Positions 34,633-41,376 of a stretch of DNA of 52,844 bases are shown here, in pieces; within the stretch, counting starts at the first letter, position 1; each line of letters starts with the position of its first letter. The DNA is taken from NCBI GenBank assembly GCA_017518185.1, contig JAFWWB010000011.1:1-52844 (forward strand), written 5' to 3'. This DNA comes from Lachnospiraceae bacterium. GTDB lineage: Bacteria; Bacillota; Clostridia; Lachnospirales; Lachnospiraceae. A program made the translations under genes and the position numbers. The notes under the pieces are model-generated. The model was not told the DNA's origin, did not search any database, and saw nothing but the letters and a program-made list of their open reading frames with translations.

Positions 34633-35158
34633 CTATCACCAGTCCATCACATATCGAAACCGGGATCTTTTCATCAAAACCATGCTTGCTCTGATCACCT
34701 GAAAAAAGCTCATGAACCAATATACACTGGGATATGGGATCTACGATCCAATACAGGCGCACGCCGCATTTTCTGTACTGATGCAGCTTCCTCAAGTAAT
34801 CCATGCTTTTACTTGACGGCGACACCACTTCTATGATCCAGTCAGGTGCCCCTTCACAGCCGCGATCGGATATCTTGCTCTTATCACATATCACCGACAC
34901 ATCCGGTTCAAGATAGGTTTCCTCATCCTTAGACAGGAACACCCCAAAAGGGGCCGGATAAACCGAACATTCTTTATGTGTGTTATCAATATGTTCAGAT
35001 ATCTTGTGAACAAAAAAAGCTACTATCTGCTGATGTATTGGGCTCGGTGCTGACATATCATACACCTCCCCATCTATCATTTCCATATGAACGCCTTCAG
35101 GGAGGTTGATAATATCTGCAATCGTAAACCTTTCATCACTGATATTTTTCGCATCCAT
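34610..35158 (-). CDS. Uma2-family (PD-(D/E)XK) putative endonuclease
   Basis: The 182 residues fit the Uma2 family (PF05685), whose fold is a restriction endonuclease core. The region HMEMIDGEVYDMSAPSPIHQQIV (about 24-46) carries the conserved glutamate and the P-S-x-x-H-Q motif. YLEPDVSVICDKSKI (catalytic Asp about 88), GAPDWIIEVVSPSSKSMDY and YRKCGVRLYWIVDP follow. The expected ExK lysine is replaced in this family by the IIEVVSPS strand. The last five residues (KRVCG) are borrowed from the adjoining ATPase fragment. Uma2 genes are multicopy in cyanobacteria and many anaerobes; their job is unknown. It follows the damaged AAA-ATPase gene on the same strand. Confidence 0.88.
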   Translation of the reverse strand: MDAKNISDERFTIADIINLPEGVHMEMIDGEVYDMSAPSPIHQQIVAFFVHKISEHIDNTHKECSVYPAPFGVFLSKDEETYLEPDVSVICDKSKISDRGCEGAPDWIIEVVSPSSKSMDYLRKLHQYRKCGVRLYWIVDPISQCILVHELFSGDQSKHGFDEKIPVSICDGLVIDMKRVCG

Positions 35159-35161
35159 CTC

Positions 35162-35310
35162 TCACACCACCTTCCACACCGACAGATTCCTTGTTCCGGA
35201 ATCAAACGCCGCCCCAATCTTTATCAGCTTTCTTTTATCCGCAGCATATATATCGGCATACCGCATGTCCGTTATCTGTTTCAGCGCAGCGTCGGCACTG
35301 TCAGTACATT
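35162..35310 (-). pseudogene. Out-of-frame nuclease tail of the damaged AAA-ATPase gene
   Basis: In the frame next to that of 35281-36531 the minus strand reads DSADAALKQITDMRYADIYA and then DKRKLIKIGAAFDS...NLSVWKVV before TGA at 35162. This is the end of a DUF1703-type PD-(D/E)XK domain (ALxQI...Y..IY..D.R.L..IG). The stretch that should carry the catalytic D and ExK is missing, so the front and back of one gene were joined by a deletion out of frame. Confidence 0.78.
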
Positions 35311-36531
35311 CCGTATACCCTCCGTATTGCCGTTTTCCACGTACTCATCCAGAGTAAAGATATCGGCTCCCGTGCCTCCTGTACCTGCCGGTGCATACGC
35401 CGGGAGTAGACTTTCATAAAACCCGTACTTCACCTCTTCATTTGGAAAAGACAAAGTGTACTCGCGTCCTGTATCATCATAATCGGCTATAGTAAGGTAT
35501 CCGGTCTGGTACAGGAGCGGAACAGGATCTTCACCCTCTCCGGTATAGTCCTTGAGCATCCCTTCGCTCGCATAAAGCGTCATGTCCGTGAACTTTCTCA
35601 GATCAAAATCCCTATCCTTCAATTTCTTAAGAAGGAATGCCGGTGTGCCTGTCTCAAACCAGTAAGAACCGAAATCTTTGGATAATAATGCTTTCAGAAC
35701 ACTATACGGATTATATACGCCCTTTATTCCCGGATAGAAATGATACCCGTCATACTTCTGTTTTAGAACAGCCAAACACTCTTCTACCGTAAGACTTCTT
35801 CGCTTGGAAACGTTTTCGATCTCCTCTTCGAAATAAGTTTTTAATTCTTCTTCGGTAATGCCACACATAAGTGCATAATCTTCATCCAATGAAATATCGT
35901 TCAATTGGTTAAGGTCACTGAAAATGCTGACCTTATGAAACTTGGAGACACCTGTTATAAAAACAAACTGTATATACTCATCAAAGCTCTTCAGTGTGCT
36001 GAAAAAACCCTTGAATATCTCCTTATTGTGCTCACGCATTCTTTCGTTGTCAATGACATCCAGCAAAGGTTTATCATATTCATCCACGAGAACAACCGAA
36101 CGTAATCCCGTTTTTTTCTGAGCGGCTATGATAAGGTTGCGAAATCTCTCGCCAAGGCTCTGCCCCACCTCAGAGACAGGATATTCCTTTTCCCAGCGCC
36201 TTAGGTGTTCATCCAAGATATCACTGAGTCCGGATTCAATCTGATAATTACTGCCGTTAAAATCAAAATAGAAGACCGGATGAGGCTTCCAGGCCTCTGC
36301 ATTTCCCTCTTCCAGTCTCTCTATATCCAGGCCGGAAAATAATTCCTTTCTGCCTTCCCAATATGCCTTCATCGTGGAGAGCAGGAGGCTCTTTCCGAAT
36401 CTTCTTGGTCTGCTCAGAAAATAAGGGACACTATCACGCACAAGCTGATAGATATATGCCGTCTTATCAACATAAATAAAATCCTGCGTTCTGATCTTTT
36501 CGAATGACTGTATTCCTACAGGCAGTTTCAC
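35281..36531 (-). CDS. AAA-ATPase-like protein truncated before its nuclease domain
   Basis: This encodes 416 residues from GTG 36531 behind AAGGAGGGAC. It has the family front IQSFEKIRTQDFIYVDKTAYIY, P-loop variant SRPRRFGKSLLLSTM (residues about 40-54), Walker B VVLVDEYDKPLLDVI and FVFITGVSKFHKVSIFSDLNQL. The related gene at 19102-20709 shows that about 120 more residues with the PD-(D/E)XK core should follow. Here the frame runs out in VLTVPTLR, and the remaining tail lies in another frame. The ATPase part is intact, so a shortened protein may still be made, but nuclease activity is not expected. It lies between the Uma2 gene and a sugar transferase remnant. Confidence 0.75.
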   Translation of the reverse strand: MKLPVGIQSFEKIRTQDFIYVDKTAYIYQLVRDSVPYFLSRPRRFGKSLLLSTMKAYWEGRKELFSGLDIERLEEGNAEAWKPHPVFYFDFNGSNYQIESGLSDILDEHLRRWEKEYPVSEVGQSLGERFRNLIIAAQKKTGLRSVVLVDEYDKPLLDVIDNERMREHNKEIFKGFFSTLKSFDEYIQFVFITGVSKFHKVSIFSDLNQLNDISLDEDYALMCGITEEELKTYFEEEIENVSKRRSLTVEECLAVLKQKYDGYHFYPGIKGVYNPYSVLKALLSKDFGSYWFETGTPAFLLKKLKDRDFDLRKFTDMTLYASEGMLKDYTGEGEDPVPLLYQTGYLTIADYDDTGREYTLSFPNEEVKYGFYESLLPAYAPAGTGGTGADIFTLDEYVENGNTEGIRNVLTVPTLR

Positions 36532-36555
36532 CCGCCAAGTCCCTCCTTCCCGTTA

Positions 36556-36667
36556 TCAAAGCGCCACCACGGTGATGAGCATCAGCCTGTATTCCTCGAT
36601 CTCTTTATTCGTTGTCTGGATGGGTCTGGGACCCACCAGGCTCATCTGTCCTTTCAGCTCTCTCTAA
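36556..36667 (-). pseudogene. Remnant of a second phosphoglycosyl transferase gene end
   Basis: The minus strand reads LKGQMSLVGPRPIQTTNKEI, EEYRLMLITVVAL and TGA. These are two parts of the C-terminus of the sugar transferase at 38126-40069 (LKGQMSLVGPRPIQTTDKEI and KLMIITVVAL), joined after loss of about 45 codons that include the PGITCIWQVCGR segment. It shows that a block containing the sugar transferase end was once duplicated here. Confidence 0.8.
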
Positions 36668-36699
36668 ACTGTCTTATGCATCCGCCACATCTTTCACTT

Positions 36700-37677
36700 T
36701 CAGATTCCCGATGCAGATACCAGAAGTTCCTCCGGTATCGTCTGCAGCACCATTCTCATGTTTCTTTCAGAAAGATAGTACAGGTTCAGCTTCTTCTTAC
36801 TGTACTGCATCTCGGTTCCCATTGTTATCTCAGTGAGCAGTGCGGAATAGAACTGCTCCCAACTGAGGTATTGCACCGAATCTGCATAATCCGCAGTATT
36901 GGAACACTTGTCTTTCAGCTCCCCGCCGGAGAAAAGGCCGCTGGTAAGCAGAAGATATTCAAAAGACTCCGGCGCATATACCTCCGCATCAGGATTCCTG
37001 TATCTGATATACTGCAGTATTCCTTCCATCTCAGGGCCAAACGCCGCCCCATCCACGATAGCGAGGCATCTCCGATCTTTTTCCCCCCTGAGTGTTTCCA
37101 ATATCTTTGTTTTTCCTTCAGCAGAAAAACATCTGTTTTCTCCGCATACCCTTTTCCAGAATTCATAACCCGAGTTGGAATCCTCCGTGATGACCACATC
37201 GGGCTTAAATCTCTTTACCGGTCTGATACCGTATATCCGGTAGAACTCGTTTTCGGTAAATTCGCCGGCTAATCCGGCATATTTACCGCGCATCCTTATT
37301 CCATATACTTCCGTAACACTGTAGGGAAGCGCCGACAGCTTCTCTCTGCTGATTATAACATAATAGTTATCAGATCCTTTAACTGCTTCCGCAAATTCAT
37401 CAGATAAGGCAAACCTGCTCTGTTCATCCAGGAACACTATAGAATCGGAGATCTCTCCGATCCTTTTTTTCCATTCTTTTCCGTAAAGTACTGCCAGTTT
37501 CTTATCACATTTAACGCTGACCCCGCTGTCCTCTTCTTCCTGATAGCTCCGTATCATCTCAAATAACGTGGTCTTTCCGCTTGCACTCTGCCCCCGTATA
37601 ACGGTAATGTTCCTGTGTATCTCAAATTCATAACGTATATACGCATTTTCAACGATCACACTGTACTGTCCGGTCAT
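36700..37677 (-). CDS. P-loop ATPase with TOPRIM-like half, module copy 3
   Basis: The 325 residues start MTGQYSVIVENAYIRYEFEI. Walker A is GQSASGKTT (residues about 29-37), where the other copies have GDSATGK. Walker B is SIVFLDEQ (about 79-86), then YVIISREKLSALPYSVTEVYG. The TOPRIM-like half has VVITEDSNSGYEFW, AIVDGAAFGPEMEG and YAPESFEYLLLTSG, then WEQFYSALL and YSKKKL. It begins 11 bases after its DUF4869-like partner and is in turn coupled to the sugar transferase gene, so this module copy is part of the glycan operon transcript. A nearly identical but broken copy is at 34294-34632. Confidence 0.83.
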   Translation of the reverse strand: MTGQYSVIVENAYIRYEFEIHRNITVIRGQSASGKTTLFEMIRSYQEEEDSGVSVKCDKKLAVLYGKEWKKRIGEISDSIVFLDEQSRFALSDEFAEAVKGSDNYYVIISREKLSALPYSVTEVYGIRMRGKYAGLAGEFTENEFYRIYGIRPVKRFKPDVVITEDSNSGYEFWKRVCGENRCFSAEGKTKILETLRGEKDRRCLAIVDGAAFGPEMEGILQYIRYRNPDAEVYAPESFEYLLLTSGLFSGGELKDKCSNTADYADSVQYLSWEQFYSALLTEITMGTEMQYSKKKLNLYYLSERNMRMVLQTIPEELLVSASGI

Positions 37678-37688
37678 CTATGCCTCCC

Positions 37689-38126
37689 TCAAAGGAAATC
37701 GATCCCAGCATCGACCATTTCCCCCATGTTACGGACTATCCTGTGATCGTTCAGGATCTCTATCTCAAAACTGTCCCTGTCAAACTCCATTATATGATGC
37801 AGGTTAATGGTCAGATCCCGGCTGTCTCCCAGCCTCAATATCCACTCGGCACAGTTATCTCCGCAATTGGAAGCATTGATCACACGGTCAGGACAATATT
37901 TCATAAGAATGACCGCTTTAGTCCCTCCCGAAAGTCTTGTAGGGGGTATCTGCCTGAGAACAGGGCTTTTGATACATTCAGGAGATTCCACCACAGACCT
38001 GTCCACCGACTCTATCACGCTTTTTACAAAGTCATCTTCCAGCCAGGCATAACTATATTGATTATTAAAAAAGCTCTCTACATTATGCAGAACGTTTTCC
38101 ATCTCTCCGAAATATATCTTAAGCAT
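37689..38126 (-). CDS. DUF4869-like 145-residue protein, module copy 3
   Basis: ATG 38126 shares its A with the TGA of the sugar transferase gene (TGATG), so the two are translationally coupled; the frame also extends upstream to 38273, but that part only shadows the transferase. The blocks are MLKIYFGE, WLEDDFVKSVIESVDRS, RLSGGTKAVIL, ASNCGDNCAEW, DLTINLHHIMEF and EILNDHRIVRNMGEMVD. It agrees with copies 1 and 2 in length and order of motifs. The function is unknown. The strict pairing with the ATPase in all three places suggests a two-component complex. Confidence 0.83.
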   Translation of the reverse strand: MLKIYFGEMENVLHNVESFFNNQYSYAWLEDDFVKSVIESVDRSVVESPECIKSPVLRQIPPTRLSGGTKAVILMKYCPDRVINASNCGDNCAEWILRLGDSRDLTINLHHIMEFDRDSFEIEILNDHRIVRNMGEMVDAGIDFL

Positions 38127-40069
38127 CACATTGCCCCTTCCTTGCTCCAGAGCGCTACCACTGTGATGATCATCAGCTTGATATCCGTTTTCAGGCTCAT
38201 TTCCGAGATGTATTTCAGATCCATCTCCACCCATTCGTCCCAGGGCACCAGCGCCCTGCCGCATACCTGCCATATGCAGGTGATGCCGGGCTTCACGGCC
38301 CAGCGCTGCTTTTCATAATCTTCAATCTCTTTATCCGTTGTCTGGATGGGTCTGGGCCCCACCAGGCTCATCTGCCCTTTAAGCACGTTCCAGAACTGGG
38401 GCAGCTCATCGATGCTTGTCTTGCGGATAAAACGCCCGACTTTAGTGATACGGGGATCATCCTTTATCTTAAAGGCCAGCCCGTTCTTATCCTCATCGGT
38501 GATGACTGCGCCGGTCTTCTTCTCCGCATCTATGCACATGGAGCGGAACTTGTGCATTGGGAAATACTTCAGATCCTTTCCGTATCTTTTCCCGCTGTAG
38601 ATCACGGGGCCGCCGTCCTCCAGCTTTATGGCAATGGCCGTACCGATAAAGGCCGGCAGAAGCAATATCATGGCCACTATGGATCCCACTATGTCCACAA
38701 GACGCTTCATGATCTTGTAAGAGAGAGGCTTCTTCCGGTACAGCTCCCACATGTCTATGCCTTCGTAGGCCCGCTTCAGCACTCCGTTCGCGTCCCGTTC
38801 CCCAACGTAGATATCCTGCGTTATGGGTACCGGCTCTGCCGGCGGTATCAGTGCTGTCAGGAGCAGCGGGAATATACTTATGCCCGGATTCAGAATGCCC
38901 TTCTGTATCACAAAGAAAAAAGCTGTGACGGCTATCACATACATACGGAAGGTCTGCTCCTTCTTCATAAGACGCCACTGCACCACAGTATAGATGACAA
39001 GAGCAAGTATAAGCCCCACCAGACCGTAGATCAGATAGAGTCTGGCATAGGAAGATTCAAGGAAATCCACGTCCGTCACTCCCGAGTAAAAGCTCTGCTC
39101 CGCATATGCATACCTGTCAAGGTAATTACCGAAAAATGAGAAGGGCAGCTCCTGCATGAGACGGTTCGGGACCGCCAGCCTGTTCTCCAGTATGCTGAAG
39201 AACGGAAGCTTCCTGATCCCCGACCAGCGCTCCTTATCATATGCGAACACCAGGGTAAAGAACAGCCCTCCGACTATCAGATGCGAAAAGCACAGCACGA
39301 GCCGTACCGGCTTCATCAGCTTCTCCGTTATCTTAAGACCGTGCTTCTTTACAGCTGTGCAGACTGCAGCCCCTGCAGTCACCAGTATGACCGATACAAG
39401 TGCCACCCTGCCGTCTATCAGCCAGATATTGAAAAGTATCACGGCTACGATCAGCAGGTAATCATACCATTTGATGATACCGCTTTTCAAAAACATCATC
39501 ATGAGCAGGACAAAGCACATGAATGCCGCAGCAGCCGAAACCCCGTAAAATCCCAGCGAATGCCTTATCCTTCCGGCCCTTTCCATGTTGTATTCGGGTA
39601 TCAGGCCGAAGATGCACACCACTGCCGTAAATATGTAGAGCACACTGACTATGGCTATGCTGTACGCTGCTATGCGTCTGAATTCCCTGCCGTAGGATGC
39701 CACGAGCAGCAGCATCAGCATCAGTATCGTATGATCGTTCCATTCTGCCATCAGCACAGAATAAACGATACCCAGGCCGATCATCGCCAGGGCAGTGATG
39801 CGTTCCCGCCACTTTCCCATCTCCATGAAGATGGTATAGACCGCCGGAACGAACATGAGCAGCCGTATGCTGCAGATCCCCTGAAATATAAGCCCGGCCT
39901 GTCCTGCAAACAGCTTAGCGAGAAGCTCCTCTGCATAGCCCGGAAAAGGGGTGGTCCTCAGCACCTCATAAATGAGTTCCAGCGCAAGGAAAAGATAAAA
40001 CATCTTCTCCATAAAGAGCCGGAGCTTATCCTGTTCGTTTTTCTTATCTGATATGTTCGAAGCCGTCAT
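38126..40069 (-). CDS. Fusion of O-antigen polymerase-like domain and phosphoglycosyl transferase
   Basis: Residues 1-420 form a Wzy/WaaL-like unit of about eleven membrane helices, related to the two proteins of the AEP operon (NRLMQELPFSFFGNYL, then SSYARLYLIYGLVG). Residues about 445-647 are a bacterial sugar transferase of the WbaP/PglC type. They have one membrane hairpin (IMKRLVDIVGSIVAMILLLPAF), KFRSMCIDAEKKTG, the catalytic DE pair in IDELPQFWNVLKGQMSLVGPRP and PGITCIWQVCGR. The second domain starts glycan synthesis by adding a sugar phosphate to undecaprenyl phosphate. The first would polymerise or transfer the finished repeat unit. Having first and last step in one polypeptide is unusual. 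A clear promoter lies upstream, and the gene opens the glycan operon. Confidence 0.9.
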   Translation of the reverse strand: MTASNISDKKNEQDKLRLFMEKMFYLFLALELIYEVLRTTPFPGYAEELLAKLFAGQAGLIFQGICSIRLLMFVPAVYTIFMEMGKWRERITALAMIGLGIVYSVLMAEWNDHTILMLMLLLVASYGREFRRIAAYSIAIVSVLYIFTAVVCIFGLIPEYNMERAGRIRHSLGFYGVSAAAAFMCFVLLMMMFLKSGIIKWYDYLLIVAVILFNIWLIDGRVALVSVILVTAGAAVCTAVKKHGLKITEKLMKPVRLVLCFSHLIVGGLFFTLVFAYDKERWSGIRKLPFFSILENRLAVPNRLMQELPFSFFGNYLDRYAYAEQSFYSGVTDVDFLESSYARLYLIYGLVGLILALVIYTVVQWRLMKKEQTFRMYVIAVTAFFFVIQKGILNPGISIFPLLLTALIPPAEPVPITQDIYVGERDANGVLKRAYEGIDMWELYRKKPLSYKIMKRLVDIVGSIVAMILLLPAFIGTAIAIKLEDGGPVIYSGKRYGKDLKYFPMHKFRSMCIDAEKKTGAVITDEDKNGLAFKIKDDPRITKVGRFIRKTSIDELPQFWNVLKGQMSLVGPRPIQTTDKEIEDYEKQRWAVKPGITCIWQVCGRALVPWDEWVEMDLKYISEMSLKTDIKLMIITVVALWSKEGAM

Positions 40070-40129
40070 CTGTCACCGCCAAGGAACCGCTCTCTTCCAT
40101 GGCTCCCTTCTGTCTTCAAAAGTCATAAT

Positions 40130-40158
40130 ATTATACATCATTTCCGCTGTTATGTCCA
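40130..40158 (-). promoter_or_regulatory. Predicted promoter of the glycan operon
   Basis: On the minus strand TGGACA (40158-40153; five of six consensus bases) and a perfect TATAAT (40135-40130) are separated by 17 bases. The -35 box lies inside the last codons of jetD and the spacer contains its TAA. It gives the glycan locus its own start independent of the Wadjet transcript. Confidence 0.75.
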
Positions 40159-41376
40159 GCCACAGCAGGCGCTCACCGCCTCCTGTTCCAGCTTGATCCC
40201 TTCCTTCAGCATACAGTCGATCAGCTCCGCGATCTGACCGCTCTCATACCGTTCCCTGAGCTTGGCGAGCCTCTTCCTGTCGTTGGCAGTCAGCTCCCTG
40301 GCCTGAGTGCGGAAGCGCAGCAGCGTATCCCTGTCCATGTAGAGCGGCTCAAAGGGTATCCCGGTCTTCTTCCTCAGATGCTCCAGGATATAGAGCCCTC
40401 CCGCATCGATATCCCCGAAATGCAGGTATTCAATCCCCGGTGCGTCACTGTATATGAGCTGAAGCAGCATACGTTTTGTCCTGTTATGGAATCCGCCCAG
40501 ATATATCACCAGGGCCCCCGCATCCTGGTAGTCATGAAAGCTGGTCAGGTTTTCAACGGTGATCAGCTTCTTTCCCCACACTTCAACCCTCTTCACATTC
40601 TTAAGGCTTTCGGTAGAAAGGGCTATATCACCGCCCAGGGCTGTCAGATCTATGCTCTCATTCTCAAAAAGGAGCTTTGCCGCTCCCTTTAGCATTACAT
40701 AGGCCGGGGTACGCAGTATGCCCTGTTCCTCCAGCACGGTATTCTTATCTGCATAGTCTCCATAGGCGTATAAAAGGCTCTCTACCCTCCCCCGGTATTC
40801 CTCCGCCTTCTTTGAATCCCCGAAGAGCCTGACAGAAAAGTCACGGATAAAACATTCTTCATCATTTGCCAGGATCTCCCGAGTCATCTCAAGGAGTTCC
40901 CTGTATTCCTGTAGGTCACCGTCAAAGAATTCCACATTTTTATTAACGGCTATGCGTTCCAGCTGGGCACGGATATAGAGATCCAGCGCCGCGGTCTTTT
41001 CAGGGTGCATCGTATTTTCAGCCAGCATCTTCTCAAGAAGGGCTCTGAGCCCGGCCTGCATATCCGAGCGGGGGGTCCTGCCCGCGGCTCTGTATGCGGC
41101 ATCGATCCCATCCATCCTGAGCAGTATGCGCCTTATGACCTCTCCCCGCCCTCTTTCCACCGTTACAAGGCCGTCATGCTCCAGACCTGCTGCTGCCTCA
41201 TTGCATTCACGGAAGAAGGCATATTGTGAATCGTCGGCATAATCCGGGAACTGTTTTGCCATATCAAACTGCGGCAGGCGCCCGTTCCGGTTCACCCCAA
41301 GGAATCTGCGGCTGTGTTCATAACGGTCCAGCAGCACGCACAGTATTTCTTTTCCGATACGCCCCGTCCCGCTCAA
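40150..41376 (-). CDS. jetD: Wadjet system nuclease subunit JetD (TOPRIM)
   Basis: JetD is the nuclease of the Wadjet anti-plasmid complex; it cuts circular DNA after the SMC-like motor has extruded a loop. The 408 residues show an N-terminal arm (DUF3322-like) and a C-terminal TOPRIM domain (DUF2220-like). The conserved glutamate is in LITVENLTSFHDY (about residue 276), the DxD motif in YLHFGDIDAGGLYIL (about 323-337), and YLGGFHNRTKRMLL lies between. The ATG at 41376 overlaps the stop of jetC by four bases (ATGA). It is the last gene of the operon; no terminator is visible, and a promoter for the next operon overlaps its stop. Confidence 0.93.
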   Translation of the reverse strand: MSGTGRIGKEILCVLLDRYEHSRRFLGVNRNGRLPQFDMAKQFPDYADDSQYAFFRECNEAAAGLEHDGLVTVERGRGEVIRRILLRMDGIDAAYRAAGRTPRSDMQAGLRALLEKMLAENTMHPEKTAALDLYIRAQLERIAVNKNVEFFDGDLQEYRELLEMTREILANDEECFIRDFSVRLFGDSKKAEEYRGRVESLLYAYGDYADKNTVLEEQGILRTPAYVMLKGAAKLLFENESIDLTALGGDIALSTESLKNVKRVEVWGKKLITVENLTSFHDYQDAGALVIYLGGFHNRTKRMLLQLIYSDAPGIEYLHFGDIDAGGLYILEHLRKKTGIPFEPLYMDRDTLLRFRTQARELTANDRKRLAKLRERYESGQIAELIDCMLKEGIKLEQEAVSACCGWT

